The notes beneath the pieces are model-generated. The model was not told the DNA's origin, ran no database searches, and saw only the letters and a program-made list of their open reading frames with translations. A DNA stretch of 64,000 bases from assembly GCA_013368315.1 (NCBI GenBank), contig JAACJM010000095.1, positions 124,001 to 188,000 on the forward strand, given 5' to 3'. Positions 22,276 to 34,590 of the stretch are shown here, piece by piece; within the stretch, counting starts at the first letter, position 1, and every line of letters starts with the position of its first letter. The translations under genes were made by a program, and so were the position numbers. The stretch comes from Tetrapyrgos nigripes (lineage: Eukaryota; Basidiomycota; Agaricomycetes; Agaricales; Campanellaceae).

Positions 22276-23332
22276 AGTTTGTTAGGTTCGGAACAAGCCC
22301 CGCAAGGCACGTCAATAAAAGTGCCGCAAACAAGTTCAGCCAATCAGAGAAGGGCTTGGAACGAACCCAGAAAATTGTGGTCTGTAATACTAGAATTTGT
22401 AACGTGTATCCGAAGTCGGAAAAAATAAGAGTCTCATTACCTTGTACCAGACAATGCTTTCTCATTTTTCGTCAGACCTTCAGAGGCAAAGAAAAACTGG
22501 TGCTTCCTTGGTTTATGAGGGGAAGAGCTGTCGGACCAAAGCAGAGTCGAGCAAAGAGTAGGCTCCCCTACTACGCAGACTCTTGGCTCGGTACCCTCGC
22601 TTATTAAGAAGATATAAATCGCTGCTGCTTTCTTGCTCAGGCATCGGTCGTACAAGTTTGCTTGAGAGAGGTTGAATGCCAGCAGTGGTCGCATTGCAAA
22701 CAATCGCGTGAGAATCCGGAAAAATGTGTCCCAAACTTCCAAACTTCCAAACTCCCACTCTCTTGTATCGGTCTTGCTCATGTACGGCCTTTGCTGGTCG
22801 TTATGGCCAAACTCTACCAATATCGTTCACTTTGCTCGTCTCAGCATAACCAAGGGTCCTCAACTTCGGGTTTTTCTTCGATGCGAATGACGTGACCATT
22901 GTTGGAGGGTTTAACTTTTCGTTTATACAGAGAACAACTTCTCTTCTCTAATCCTATAAAGACTGGTCTCCAAGCTAAACTTTTCGATCTGTCGAAGACT
23001 TGGAAGGGATCAGGGTTGGAAGTGGTTAGGACAAATGGAGAGGATGTGGATTCTTGTGGTCTGAGGTTGCAAAGGTCTTTAGATTTGCTTTAGATGTTCC
23101 GTTACTGGTGTGTTTTTGTCGTCCGTCTCTTTTCGCTCATATCGCTCATATCTGCTCATACCCAACTGCAGCCATTGCTAAAGATGGCTCCTGCCGTCGC
23201 CGACATTTAGGCCAGCACTCACGGACACGTCATTCCCGTCAAGCCTCAATTATCTGCAAAAAAGAGGGTACCCCAACTCTGGAGACATGTCTATTTGAGG
23301 TACAGAGTGTATTGATACTACAATAAACATTT
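22276..23332. other. Convergent intergenic region, no gene recognised
   Basis: About 1.06 kb between the convergent AKR and NRPS-like genes. Short frames occur on both strands but none has recognisable domains or a coherent splice model. No terminal repeats were found. Confidence 0.45.
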
Positions 23333-26300
23333 TTACAACAATTTCCAACACTTGAGCCACTTCTTAACGTCCTCATCGCTTACTGCACTGGCTTGAGCCA
23401 TGCGCAAAGCAGGGGACTTCGCCAGAGACACATCCAAATCCAGCTTGGGCTCAGTCGGCAGCTCCTTCACGTCACCCACAAACTGGAGCAACATCGTTGT
23501 GCGAGTCTTTAGATGCAAATCATTGGGACTGGAGGAGATGAGTTGGATCCAATCTTCGAAGGGAACCAATGGCAGGTTCAAGAGTTTTGCCATGGATGCG
23601 AAGATGTGCCGGAGGGAGAAAGGAGTTGGATGCGATAGATTGAGATACGGAACTGAGCAGTCTTTCACACCTAACACGAAAGATGCTGCCACATCTGAGG
23701 GCAACCAGGCTACCTCCTATTTGACAAGCCGAGGTGAGTTGCTAGAGGAATGGCCGTCGACGATTGTTTACTCACCATGTCTGTGTCCGGCAGGGAAGCA
23801 ACCGACTTTGCAAGCTGACAAATAGACGGGAACCACTCATGGGCGTTCCACATCCCATTCGGAGCGCCGCATAATTGTCCTATGCGTATACTCGTAGCCT
23901 GGACGATTCCAAGTTGTGTCGCCTTGTCCAGAATTCGTTCCGAAATCCACTTGGCCTGGCCATAGGCGAAGCTGCCCGCTACGCTCGGATCTGGAGTAGC
24001 TTCTGCTGGTACGTTCTGTCGATCCTTCCATTCTGCCACAAGAAGGCTGAGAGTGATGCAATACAAGGATTAAACAAAACTCACGGGATACAACTGCAAT
24101 GCTGCTCGTGTATATGAATCTTGGCTTTGAAGGACACTGTTTCGAAAAGTCCACCAAATTCCGTACACTCCTCAAAGCAGGGAGGAAGGACTCGAGGCCA
24201 TAATTGAATTGAACTGGCCATGCTAAGGTGGGATGAGCTCGCAACAGTACCGTTGGTAGACGCCTGGGTGCTTACCAGTATGAATGATCAAGGTGACGGA
24301 GGATAACATCTGGAACACAATACACAATGAGTATAAGGACGAGGACACCGAAATATTAATTAATACCTTATCGTACAAGTCGTCCCCAATGCCAAATTTC
24401 GGCGCCGTCAGATCCACCGTGACAAGCTCGACTGGTTTACAATCCAAGATTCCGGGGTCGAGACCATCTTCCCGAAGAGCACTTTGCTGTCGCGCCTTGA
24501 GGTCCATACGTCCGCTTCTATTGAGGGCGTATATCTTCACAACGTCACTTCTTCGGCATAGCTTCTCTAAGATTAGACATCCAAGAGAACCCGTACTCCC
24601 AGTCAGCAAGATTGTTTCCTCCTCGCACCCAGCGAGGATTCGGTCACTGGCGGTTTCAAGTCCAGCGGTAAGGTCGTTGACAAGGTCATTCATGACTTGA
24701 AGAGTGCTTAATAGTTGTCGTGGCAGCTCATGGTGAGGCTGAGGTCGCTGGATAGCTGAGAGATATCCTGCGAGCTTCTCCGCCGTTGGGTATTGATAAA
24801 CGAGGGTTAAGGGAATGGCACGAGAAGCAATGTCTTTGCCGAAACGCTGACTGACAACGTTGAAGATGATATTGCGAAGTCTAACAGCGTGTAAACTGGA
24901 AGCTTGTGAGTGGTTTATTCGCAAAAAAATACGAGTATAATGGAATTTACCTATCAAGACCATTGTTGAAGACATCGACTTCAGGAGGCACTTTCCGACC
25001 AAAGACGCTCTCCAACAGTTTGAGAATGCATTCCAAGAGGCTAGCATAGTCCCAGGACAAGGAGCCCGGATCTATTCCAGCAGTAGATTCAGAAAAGTCC
25101 TCGTAAGCTTTTTCGATCTCGGCAGAGTGAGCTACGATGATGGAGTGACGACGAGGGGTGCCTTTGAGGGTGATCTCAAATTCCTTTACGGGATCTGCGA
25201 TTAGAATCATCTTTGCTATTGTCAGCACTCACTCGAAAGGATGTGGACGGAAAATAACAAACCTCTCGATAGATTTTGGAATGAGCGGGTGCAAAAGCGT
25301 TGGCAGCATCTACGAGCTCGCTGTAGGACGTTGTGAGTACTTTGCAGTCAACAGAGGCTGTATATCAACTCACGCAATCGAATCCTTGAAGCTTTCTATT
25401 GCTGCACGATTTTTAGGATCCATCGCATTCGAGGATGAGGGAAGGAGAATAATTCCATTATTAAAGCGCCCGCGACCGAACATCACAGCACCTAGTATGC
25501 GTGGATCTTCAGTAAAAATTGACTCGATGGGACCTGGATTTGTCTGTAGAGATGAGAATCGCACAGGTGGGTAGGTTGGGTGGTAAAATACCTTCTCTCC
25601 AGTGGACAACATGATTTGATCATCACTACGGTATGCTCAGCACACCGTACAAGACGTCAATGAGCAGAGTCACATACTTTCGACCATATACTCTCCACAA
25701 ATTTGGTTTCGTTGGATGTTGTACAATCAAATCCTTGGTAGCATATCCACATTCTCCTTCGATGATATCGTTGATTACAACGGGACAGTAGGTTGAAGCT
25801 TTATTTTCCTGAGGCGTAATCAACATGTAAACAAGTGAGATCACGAGAAAAGTACTTTACCATCGCCCAGAGTTCGTAAACTCTCCTTGCTTCATCCCAA
25901 ACGGCAAGATGGGGTTTAAAATAATCAGCAAAGACAAAATATTGCCAGTCCTCTCCCAACGATATATCTGTCAAGGGAGGTCATCGTCAGTTGTCTCGGA
26001 GCGACAATCTCAACAATTATTTGCCTGGTAGCATCTTGGACACGGTACCAACTTCTGTCCTAAGCATAAGCTATTAGTACTAACGCAGTTATCTTCTACA
26101 CAAGTATCTCACCCGCCGTAGACTGCATGTAGTTGGACGCCTTGCCTGATGAGAAAATCGCCGGTAGCTTGACTCAAGGGACCTCCAGCGAAAATCTGAG
26201 AACCATTAGCAGTGAACAAGCGAGATCCACGCATTACGCACCAGTGCCCGTAGGCCAACTAATATCTTGACAGCTTCAGAGTCAGTAGCCCAGCTCTATA

Positions 26301-27447
26301 AACGAGACACGTCAAAGATGGTTCAGGAATCCAACTCTTCAAGAATACTGACCTCTAAGAACATTGGAACACAAGGAGCAATGTGACATCCATCTTCCTT
26401 TATCATCCGAATTAGCCTCTCTGGAGTTGGCAAGGTGGGAGGTGACTGTGGCTCGAAGACCGCGATCACCATCGCGGCTGACGCTGCTCTAGCGAGGGAT
26501 GTTATTCCCATCGCATCTGCAGCAGTGTTTCAGTTGGGTGTTGATACGAAATAAAAATCCGACTCACGGAACATAGGGACATGATGCATGGCATGGATTT
26601 GCCCAGGTTTACCCATTTCTCCAGTCACTGAGGGGACATATGATGAGTATGGCTCGAGACGATGAAATAACATTGACAGACGTCTTAAGGCGGCGAACTG
26701 CAGGAGGTCAGAATGGTTGTAGACAATTGCTTTGGGAAAGGATGTCGTCCCTGTTTAATACATCCAGAAATCAGGAGCAGTAACTTACAAGAAGCGTACT
26801 GATACTCACCGCTGGAATGCAATATTACACAAGGTTCCTTCATGTTTCCAATGACAAACTCAGGGAGGAGCACGGCATTTCTCGACTGCACCTGTGGATG
26901 CGTAGAGTCATAAAGATCTTCGAATGCCAACGTAGAATGAGTTTGTATCAGTCCAGTACTTGACGAGCGGTTTATCGCGTCGCTAGCGAGGGACTGCATC
27001 GCAGGGTCAGCAGAGACATAGACATGCTGAGCACCAGTGATCTTGAGCAAATGAACCACGGAGTCGGCACTATTTCTGGTAGATATCGGAAACGCAACGA
27101 ATCCAGCTCGCATTATACCGAACAGTTGAGTTATGTACGATAAGGAGTCTGCAAATGAAAATGAGAGTTTGTATCAACAGCATCGACGTATCACACTTAC
27201 CACCCACTGCAAGCATAGCGACAGTCTTGTGGGTGTCCGAAGGCTTTCCTAGCTGTTCCAGGACAGCTTTTGCGGATCCATGGATTGCTTGAACAAAAGC
27301 GCTCCAAGTGAGTATCTTCTTCGAGCCATCCGAAGTAGTGTAAACGAAAAGAGGACAATTAGCGGAATTGCGAAGGTGAAAATCGTATATCTGGATGACT
27401 GCTAGGCTTCCATCCAATGGCGGGACGCTGAAGGATGAGGTGTCCAT
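23333..27447 (-). CDS. NRPS-like adenylating reductase (A-T-R; carboxylic acid reductase type)
   Basis: Three-domain enzyme that activates a carboxylic acid with ATP, loads it on a phosphopantetheine carrier and releases it by NADPH reduction as aldehyde or alcohol. ATG is at 27447 (MDTSSFSVPPLDGS, usual for this family). Adenylation motifs: ILHSSG then TSFPKAIVYNHSD (26.7-26.9 kb), HHVPMFH, FAGGPLSQATGDFL, and VYGRK-DDQIML near 25.6 kb. The carrier motif is VFNNGLD-SLHAVRLRN near 24.9 kb, with the pantetheine Ser just after an intron. The reductase domain has LLTGSTGSLGCLILEKL (NADPH site), IIHTAWPVQFNYGLESF, RFIYTSSIAVV and the SDR pair in AYGQAKWISE. It stops TAA at 23333. Introns are numerous and the frame is coherent throughout, about 1000 residues. 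This is the backbone-type enzyme of the group. The substrate (aryl acid or alpha-keto acid) is unknown. Confidence 0.9.
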
Positions 27448-28012
27448 AGAGGAATCCGGCAGCAACGTAGACTCGTAGAGCTGGACATGACAGAAATAAA
27501 ACAAGAAGTTTTTTATGGAACATGCGGACCGTGTTTTCGGCGGTGAAAGTGAGATCTACGGAACCCCGGCGTCTTGGACCGACCTCCTTTGTCTGTTACG
27601 AGTCCTATTTATAGGACGAGTCTTATTGTGAGCAATGACCGCAATTTTCGTATCCCGGGAAAATATATCCTATTCCGTCAGCTCGGCAGACTCGGCACCA
27701 AGCTTCTCCGCAAATTCTCCGTCAACTTTCGTCGAGCAACGAACCAGTGACCAGTGACCAGTGCCCAGTCCATGACCCACATCCACCTCTTCAGAGTCTA
27801 TTGCATTTTGTGCAATGGGATGAGGACTCGTACCTGCCGCTGTATACAGTGGCCCGCACCGACATATTACAAATGGGGCTGGCTACCCAACTATTTAGCG
27901 CTCTCTGGGTGTCAGGGGTCGTGCTAAGCTACTTCTTCCTTTTCTTCCTGGTCATGGACGATTTGGCAACATACAGGCACTGTCAGCGTGTGTTCTCCAT
28001 TCACGTTGTGAC
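27448..28012. promoter_or_regulatory. Divergent promoter of the acid reductase and the MFS exporter
   Basis: 565 bp between two divergent start codons. On the minus strand a TATAAATA box (27606-27613) lies about 160 bp before the reductase ATG. A short direct repeat of GACCAGT units (27742-27771) sits in the middle, a possible activator site. A shared control region suggests the two genes are co-expressed. Confidence 0.55.
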
Positions 28013-30520
28013 ATGACTACAGCCCCGGAGGTCGTGCCTCTGCCCAGTCTGCAAACTGATCCTGAGGTCCCGACCCTTGAAATGCTCAACAGCGACCCGG
28101 AAAAGCCTTCGTCCTCACTGTCTTGGGAGGAAGGTGAGGAAAATCCTCGAAACTGGAGCGAAAGCAAGGTACTTGTAATGTTGAGCCTCATGCTCATTGC
28201 TGTACCGTTTCTGACTGCTGCTGTTGTAGAAATGGGTCACCATTGTCCTCGTCTCAGCGTACGCCTTCGTCACGCCTCTAGGTTAGTCTTTGTCCGTCGC
28301 ATCATCGTGACATTATTGAGCTTGCAACAGGATCCTCAATGATGGCTCCCGCTTTACCGCAAATTTCAGAACGATTCTCCATCACAAGTCCTACAATCAC
28401 AGCCTTGACTTTGTCAATATTCCTTTTGACGTTCTCTTTTGGTCCTTTGCTTTTTGCACCACTGAGTGAATGCTATGGACGCACATGGGTACGTGACGTG
28501 TCTGGTTGACCTTAAACTTGGCTCTGATGCTGTGTCCTTTTCGTTCTTAGGTCTTCCATTTGACCAACATCGGGTATCTTGCATTCACTTTGGGATGCGC
28601 ATTCGCAAGCAGTACTGGTTCTCTGTTGGGATTTCGTCTTCTGGGTGCGTGGCATCTTCTTTCCTTCTCTCTATAACCCAACTGACGCGTGGATCTTCAG
28701 CTGGATTTTTCGGTTCTGCTGCTCTTGCCGTTGGCGGTGGATCTGTAGCAGACCTGTTTGCACCGGCAGAGAGAGGAAATGCTATGGCTCTCTTCAGTTT
28801 GGGGCCGTTGCTAGGTGAGTGAAAACGAACCAGGAGTATTCTTTTTGTCTGATACTATACTTTTACAGCTTCATCCTTAGGTTGGTCACAGTTATCACTG
28901 CCAGTGAACAGCGCTGACCGTAGTTTCCAGGGCCTGTCTTCGGTGGTTTCGTCACGCAAACTATTGGCTACAAGTGCGTATTCTCCATTTTCATCTCGGC
29001 GCCTTCTCAAGCGTATTGTCATAGGTATCTGTTTATCGTAATAAGTCAGCTCCAGTCCTAGCGTTCCCTATTCTCGGTTGCTCATGGGTACTGCAGCGGC
29101 TGCCTGTGGTCTCTGCTCTCTCATTGCCATCCCTTTACTTCAGGAAACCTACGCACCTGTATTGAAATATCGTCACTCCTTGAAGTCGAATTTGGGCTTA
29201 GGTATACGCACCTAAAATGTTTGTTCTGCAGAGCTCTGACCGGTTTTCAGATCCAGAAGAACTACGCAAAATCCACCCAACGTTTGCCTACGGGTCGTTA
29301 TGGCGTTTCCTATGGGCAAATCTGAAGAGACCGCTCATCATCCTTGCAACGAGCCTCATTTGTTTTGTGCTTAGTCTTTACCTTGCGTAGTAAGTGTTCG
29401 CCGGTTGCGTTGTGTTTCAAACTTTGCTCATTATCTCTTCAGCATGTGGGGTGCGTAGATTGCCTCTTTGCGACGCTATTATTCATGTTTCACGATGACG
29501 ATAGGTATATACTACATCATGTTCACTACATTCCCCGGTAAGCCATAGCTCTTCAATGTTACCGCTTTCGTTCTGACTTTCCTTCACTTCAGGGTTATTC
29601 AGTAACGTGTATGGATTTTCCCTTGGACTCAGCGGGTTAGCGTTCATCGGGCTCGGTCTGGGATTCACCACTGCGACCTTCGCTGGAGGACTGGGGGGTA
29701 ATTTGATTTATCGGAGGGTACGGTACAATTCATCACACTCTAAAGCGGTTGATTCTGATCAACCATTTTTTTTAGCTTGCAGCTAGGAATGGAGGAAAGG
29801 GCACGCCGGAAATGCGCATACCGTACGTCTGGTCTGACCGTCAACACAGGATACGTGAACCCACGTCTGATAACTTTTGCAGACTTCTCATCGTAGGCTC
29901 TGTGTTAATGCCCATTGGGATATTGTAGGTCTCCTTCGTCTTGACTGTAACCGTGTACGATCTTCTAAGCCACCCCTCAGTTGGTATGGATGGTCAGCTC
30001 AAGCTCAAATACACTGGATCATGCCCATAATTGGAACTGCCATCTTTGTGCGTATGGTTCCTCCTCTGATGGCTTTTCACTAACTCATCCGGGTTCGGGT
30101 TCATGTAACAGGGCTTCGCAGTCAACATGAGCAGCATCCTCATACAACTTTACCTGGTCGATTCGTTCACGTATGCTGCTAGTAGTGTCGCAGCTGCCTC
30201 TGTGAGTAGCAATCTCCTTCCCTTACGGGCGTCTGCTGAAAACTTTGTATCACTTTGCATCAAAGACTTTCCGGTCATTGTTGGGTTTCGCCTTTCCGCT
30301 CTTTGGTGCACAGCTCTATGAGAAATTGGACTATGGAGGGGGGAATAGGTAAGGGTATTCGAATAACTTATCATGAGAATGGCTACTAAACGAAAGGATT
30401 GGTAGTCTTCTTGCGGGTATATCGATTGTCGTTGGTATACCCTTCCCCATCCTGTTGTGGTTCCATGGAGCGAAGATGAGATCTATGAGCCCGCTGACGA
30501 GACACGAGGAGGCTCGGTAG
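28013..30520 (+). CDS. MFS multidrug-type exporter (DHA1/TPO1-like)
   Basis: Membrane transporter expected to have 12 membrane spans. ATG is at 28013 (MTTAPEVVPLPS) and the acidic cytoplasmic N-terminus ends in NPRNWSESK, the NPxNW motif of fungal drug:H+ antiporters. Membrane segments follow exon by exon: WVTIVLVSAYAFVTPL, ALTLSIFLLTFSFGPLLFAP, then GRTW-VFHLTNIGYLAF, SVADLFAPAERGNAMALF (the conserved loop) and GPVFGGFVTQTIGYK. The second half includes LFSNVYGFSLGLSGLAFIGL, IHWIMPIIGTAIFGFAVN and the C-terminal span IVVGIPFPILLWFHGAKMR. The stop is at 30518-30520. About ten or more introns, frame intact. It shares a divergent promoter with the acid reductase, suggesting export of the cluster product or self-protection. 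Confidence 0.9.
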
Positions 30521-31146
30521 TTGGTTACTGTTATCCAAACCCTGCTTGTTCAAGTGCTTGCCGGCGTCTGTTAGGTGTACTTATGTAGTTGGGGACCCGG
30601 GTTTAGATCTTTTGTCCTTGCCTTGTTCTGATCCCTCATATACATTCTGAGCCGTATGTTATCAAGATGCTGTATATGTGAAGCGCTCTCTCTCTCTCTC
30701 TCTCTACTTCACAACTCTGTCTGTCAAAACGGTGTCAAACGTGTCAGCAGAACCTTGTTGACTTCACTATGTAGTGGAGCGGCCTTTCTTCTTTATTGCC
30801 CGCGTGGAGTCACGGAGCCGCAGCTGAACTCTCTTTCTCTTCCTGATTTTCCGATCATCTCAGCTCCGTGTTCCCTTCCACCATCATCCAAAGGCCGAGC
30901 GCTAATTCAGCCTCTTCGTGTGGTCGGTTCTACTCCAATTCTCTCCTGGCGCTCCTGTAGTGCCTCAGAGTGCTCTTGCAAAGCTAAAGCTTGGAAAAAG
31001 CACTCCGTCGCCGTCGGCGACGTTAACTAGGACGAGCTCGATAATTTTCGAGCAATCCGCGCATTGCGATGTGATTCTCACGCTAAGCGTATTCTCCTGA
31101 TTGGCTGACGGCCTCTCGCTTCCCAACCTCCTCTCCTCTAAGGGTT
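30521..31146. other. Intergenic region left of the copia insertion
   Basis: No gene is recognised. It contains a (CT)n run at about 30686-30705. Before the copia element inserted it was continuous with 38246 onward. Confidence 0.45.
30686..30705. repeat. (CT)n microsatellite
   Basis: About ten uninterrupted CT units. Confidence 0.9.
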
Positions 31147-31151
31147 ACCAC

Positions 31152-31519
31152 TGTTGAATTGGCGCATTCAGTTGCAGCCATCAACGTATTCTATGTAGAA
31201 CAATAGTAGTAGTTATATATAGAACAATAAGATTATATAGACAATAAAGTGTAGTACTACAATAGTGTACGAAACCAGCATTGTTCTATCCAGTACAATA
31301 GAATCTTATTGTTACACTAGTATTAGTTTACATGTATTTGTATCTCCTAAAAGGTATATAAGGACTTGTAGATAGTCCCCCAAATAACAAGTTTTACACT
31401 TAACCCACATCGCTCAATAAGCCTCTTACTAGCCTTACAAGCTAACTCTTATCTCCAGGTAAGTAGCGTAGTTGCCACTGCGTTTAGTAGTGTACAAGCC
31501 GTACCATGCCTGCTTAACA
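31152..31519 (+). repeat. 5' LTR of the copia element
   Basis: 368 bp, TG..CA ends, with a GTATATAAGG TATA box near 31347. A strong splice-donor-like CAG/GTAAGT lies at 31457-31464 near its 3' end. Confidence 0.95.
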
Positions 31520-31531
31520 GGTTATGGGCCC
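31520..31531 (+). promoter_or_regulatory. Primer binding site matching initiator-tRNA(Met) anticodon arm
   Basis: The 12 bases GGTTATGGGCCC directly after the 5' LTR are complementary to the GGGCCCATAACC stretch of eukaryotic initiator methionine tRNA (anticodon CAT in the middle). Priming by a half-tRNA cut in the anticodon arm is known for Drosophila copia and yeast Ty5. The match to the family tRNA is from general knowledge of tRNA-iMet, not from this genome. Confidence 0.7.
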
Positions 31532-31836
31532 CGAAGGCCCTTGGGAGCGCCTTCAATGGCTGCAAACCATAGACTTCGCATACTACCTGGATGGCGCCTT
31601 CATGGCTGCCTGTGGCGCCCTTGTGGCAGCCTGCGTCGCCTTTCATGGCTTGACGATATGTCCAACAGTGCAGGACTTAGGTCCAGCTGCAGTTGTTGAC
31701 AATCTAGGGGAGTAGTCACTGTCATGGCGCGTTCATCGCTGCCTTCCTTCACTTTCGCATGGCGCATTTAATGCTGCCTTCTTATTACGCATATGCATAA
31801 ATGCTGACAGTTGACTTTCTCCAGATATTATCAAAG

Positions 31837-34590
31837 ATGTCTTCCAACGTCCTGATGACTACTGTTCCCGTCTTCGCCGGTGTTGATTTCAACATCTGGG
31901 CCGACATCCTTGTCGCCTGGTTGCAGGCTACTGGACTTAGTTCTGTCCTTAGATCTGAACGCCCCGATGATGCCGAAGTGAGTACCGCTTCTCCTCTATC
32001 TGCTGAAGACGCGGCGGCTCAATCTGAGGCTATCACGGCGGCTCAAAAGAAACAGGCTGATTGGGATGAGAAGAACGATAAGGCCATGGGGTCTATCAAA
32101 CTTCGTCTCTCTCCTCCCGTTCGTCAGAAAACGCTTGGAATGACTACCGCCAAAGAAATTTGGGACTTTCTCAAGAAGACCTATGGGAAACCTGGTGTTT
32201 CCGCAATCTACACGGATTTCAAACGTGCTACCTCCATCACTATTCCCAACGACGCCAATCCTAGCGCTGCGATCGAACTTATTCGCATGCACTTCGATAG
32301 GGTCAGTGCCTATGGTATCCCCACTGATGGCACCTCAACCACTTCCGTTACGAAAGTCGCCAACTTCCTCATCGTCATGTTCATCATTTCCAAACTTCCC
32401 CCCAGATATGAGTATCTTATCAATCAGTATACTCAATACACTCTTGAGGAGGTTGACAATGCAAATCTCGATGTACTGCAAAGCGAGATTGTCAATATTT
32501 GGGAATCTCGCCAGGGAGCATTCAAGGGGCCTTCTGGGAAAGCCCATGCCAACCGTCTTTCAGCTGTCAAACGAAAGGACGGTAACCCTAGTTTCCAACA
32601 TCAGCAGCAGCAGCGCCCTAGTGGCAGCAGCAGCGGCGCTAACGGAGCCAGCGGCTCCAATGGGAATAACAAAGGAAAGGGCAAGGGAAAGGGCAAAGGA
32701 AAGGCTAATTTCCGTCGAGGAGGTCGAGCTGGAAAGTTCGAACAGGCCAAGAGACAGGGCCAGGCACATCTCGTCAACGACGACATGTCTCCCATGATGC
32801 ACACAGTCACCGTCGTCAACACGCCCGCTGCAGTTGATACCCGTAAGCCATTCTTCATGGAAACGGAAAAGCCTTTTGACGCCTTCTTCACAGGTACCAA
32901 AAGAGCTATCAACCTTGCACGCGATATTGGCGCTAGACCATCTGGTGAGACTGTTGCTACTCTTGAAGATGTCGTCATGTCTCATACCGATCCTTCCTCC
33001 TTCACTTCACTTACTCCTGCCCCTCGTCCCAAACGCTCTCTCACGGAACGCATTTATTGGAACAACCTTCAATCATCTACTGATGGTTGGGGTGATGCTG
33101 GCAACTGGAATGGTTGGAACGGTGAATACCCCGAATCTCAGACCGGTTCAGATGCCGATATGGCATGCGCTCAAGGAGAAGATGCCAGTTGGAACGAGGA
33201 CACTCTGGTGAACACTTCGGAACTCGGAAGTGTGTTTGGTACCACAACGACGGAGTCAGGTGTAAAGGTTTCTCAGGACATCCGAACACCTGTTCCACTT
33301 ATCGACCGGATTGCTGCGGATCCTGCTGCCGAGATGATGGAATGCGCAATGTACCTTGGGGAAAGGTTTCAGAATCCCGAGGATCCCCTTCACATTTATG
33401 GGGAACCACTCAGAACAGCTCTGAACACCGTTGCCCCAACGGGAACCCGTGGCACTCTTTCTCTTGTCCAACGACTTGCTGCAGTCCGCAGCGAGATGCC
33501 AAGTGGCTCACAGCCTGCACCTCCCAATGGCATGACTACTCAATCCTTGCCATCCAGCCGTGTTGCAAGCCCAACACCTGGCACGACTTCGACGGGATGG
33601 GAATGGTTGACTCCTCATCTCCAAAACGAGGATGGAAGGTACGACGAGCTAATCGACTGGCAGCGAGACGCAACAATCGGACTAGGAGGGATGGAATTAC
33701 CCTCCAGGGCTCCAACTCCGAGTTCAATGCCAGAACTCCGGAGCATGTCTCCGAGCCTATCCGAAACCAGCGACCTCGAGTACATGTCGACTCCGCCATC
33801 GATTGGCGGGATGAGTCTACCTACGTCACCCGTAGAGGACACCGCATCGTACGGAATTCCAAGTCCACGACCTTCTACCCCCGTCACGGTTACCGTCAAT
33901 GCCGGAAATAATTATGGCTGGTCCTTAGACTCCGAACCCTCCGGCTTGGACAACGGTTATCTCAGGTCAGATCTCAATTTAGATCTTATGAATAAAAGTA
34001 CTGATGCGCTTTTCCCAGCAGCTCGTAATTTGGAAGCAGGTTCTTCATGTATATATTTATTACATACCGCTCCTCTGGGTTTGACTACCCCTTTTATTTA
34101 TAATGATCTGTACACTAGCCCTGGCGGCAACAATAAATATTTATGTGCCTGTGGCACTCTGTTCTCACTATGCCAGAAGTGTAAGAAAAAGAGATCTGAT
34201 ACTGTCAAAATCCACTTCAGTGATGGATGGTTACTTGATTCTGGAGCATCAGCGCATTTTACGTTCGACATCAATGACTTTGTTGAATTGAGTTATATAA
34301 AACCAATTCCAGTAAAAACTGCCAATGGATTCACGAAGATTCGTGCATCCGGAACAGTCCTGATCTCTCAACGTAAAAGAGTGATGAAATTATATCCGGT
34401 CTATTACATTCCCGATCTAAATCAACGACTCTTATCTGTTGGTCAATTCTTAAATGACAACATGTTTATGCACGGTAACTCCGATCATATCACCATTTCA
34501 AGAAATACAAATGTTCTTGACTTTCTCAAAGCGTATACCGGAAGAAACGCTATACTATCTTCCACACAAATCGAAAATTGTCGCTTCTAA
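31837..34590 (+). CDS. gag: copia gag and protease ORF
   Basis: The likely start is ATG 31837 (MSSNVLMTTVPVFAGVDFN), preceded by AAAG, rather than an upstream in-frame ATG. The Gag part (UBN2 type) includes WDFLKKTYGKPGVSAIYTDF and a run ending FDRVSAYGIP. A Gly/Lys tract (KGKGKGKGKGKA) near 32670-32705 probably binds RNA in place of a CCHC knuckle, which I could not find. A long Ser/Pro-rich middle follows. The protease site WLLDSGASAHFTF lies at about 34230. The frame ends TAA at 34590, but homology continues in the +1 frame from about 34575, so this is the front of a longer polyprotein. Confidence 0.85.
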   Translation: MSSNVLMTTVPVFAGVDFNIWADILVAWLQATGLSSVLRSERPDDAEVSTASPLSAEDAAAQSEAITAAQKKQADWDEKNDKAMGSIKLRLSPPVRQKTLGMTTAKEIWDFLKKTYGKPGVSAIYTDFKRATSITIPNDANPSAAIELIRMHFDRVSAYGIPTDGTSTTSVTKVANFLIVMFIISKLPPRYEYLINQYTQYTLEEVDNANLDVLQSEIVNIWESRQGAFKGPSGKAHANRLSAVKRKDGNPSFQHQQQQRPSGSSSGANGASGSNGNNKGKGKGKGKGKANFRRGGRAGKFEQAKRQGQAHLVNDDMSPMMHTVTVVNTPAAVDTRKPFFMETEKPFDAFFTGTKRAINLARDIGARPSGETVATLEDVVMSHTDPSSFTSLTPAPRPKRSLTERIYWNNLQSSTDGWGDAGNWNGWNGEYPESQTGSDADMACAQGEDASWNEDTLVNTSELGSVFGTTTTESGVKVSQDIRTPVPLIDRIAADPAAEMMECAMYLGERFQNPEDPLHIYGEPLRTALNTVAPTGTRGTLSLVQRLAAVRSEMPSGSQPAPPNGMTTQSLPSSRVASPTPGTTSTGWEWLTPHLQNEDGRYDELIDWQRDATIGLGGMELPSRAPTPSSMPELRSMSPSLSETSDLEYMSTPPSIGGMSLPTSPVEDTASYGIPSPRPSTPVTVTVNAGNNYGWSLDSEPSGLDNGYLRSDLNLDLMNKSTDALFPAARNLEAGSSCIYLLHTAPLGLTTPFIYNDLYTSPGGNNKYLCACGTLFSLCQKCKKKRSDTVKIHFSDGWLLDSGASAHFTFDINDFVELSYIKPIPVKTANGFTKIRASGTVLISQRKRVMKLYPVYYIPDLNQRLLSVGQFLNDNMFMHGNSDHITISRNTNVLDFLKAYTGRNAILSSTQIENCRF

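Noticed and set aside
22276..23332. Gene in the long convergent gap
   Set aside because: No domain-like run or consistent splice model on either strand.
33165..33911. 248-codon plus-strand frame inside copia gag
   Set aside because: Shadow of the gag frame; no motifs, and gag is clearly coding.
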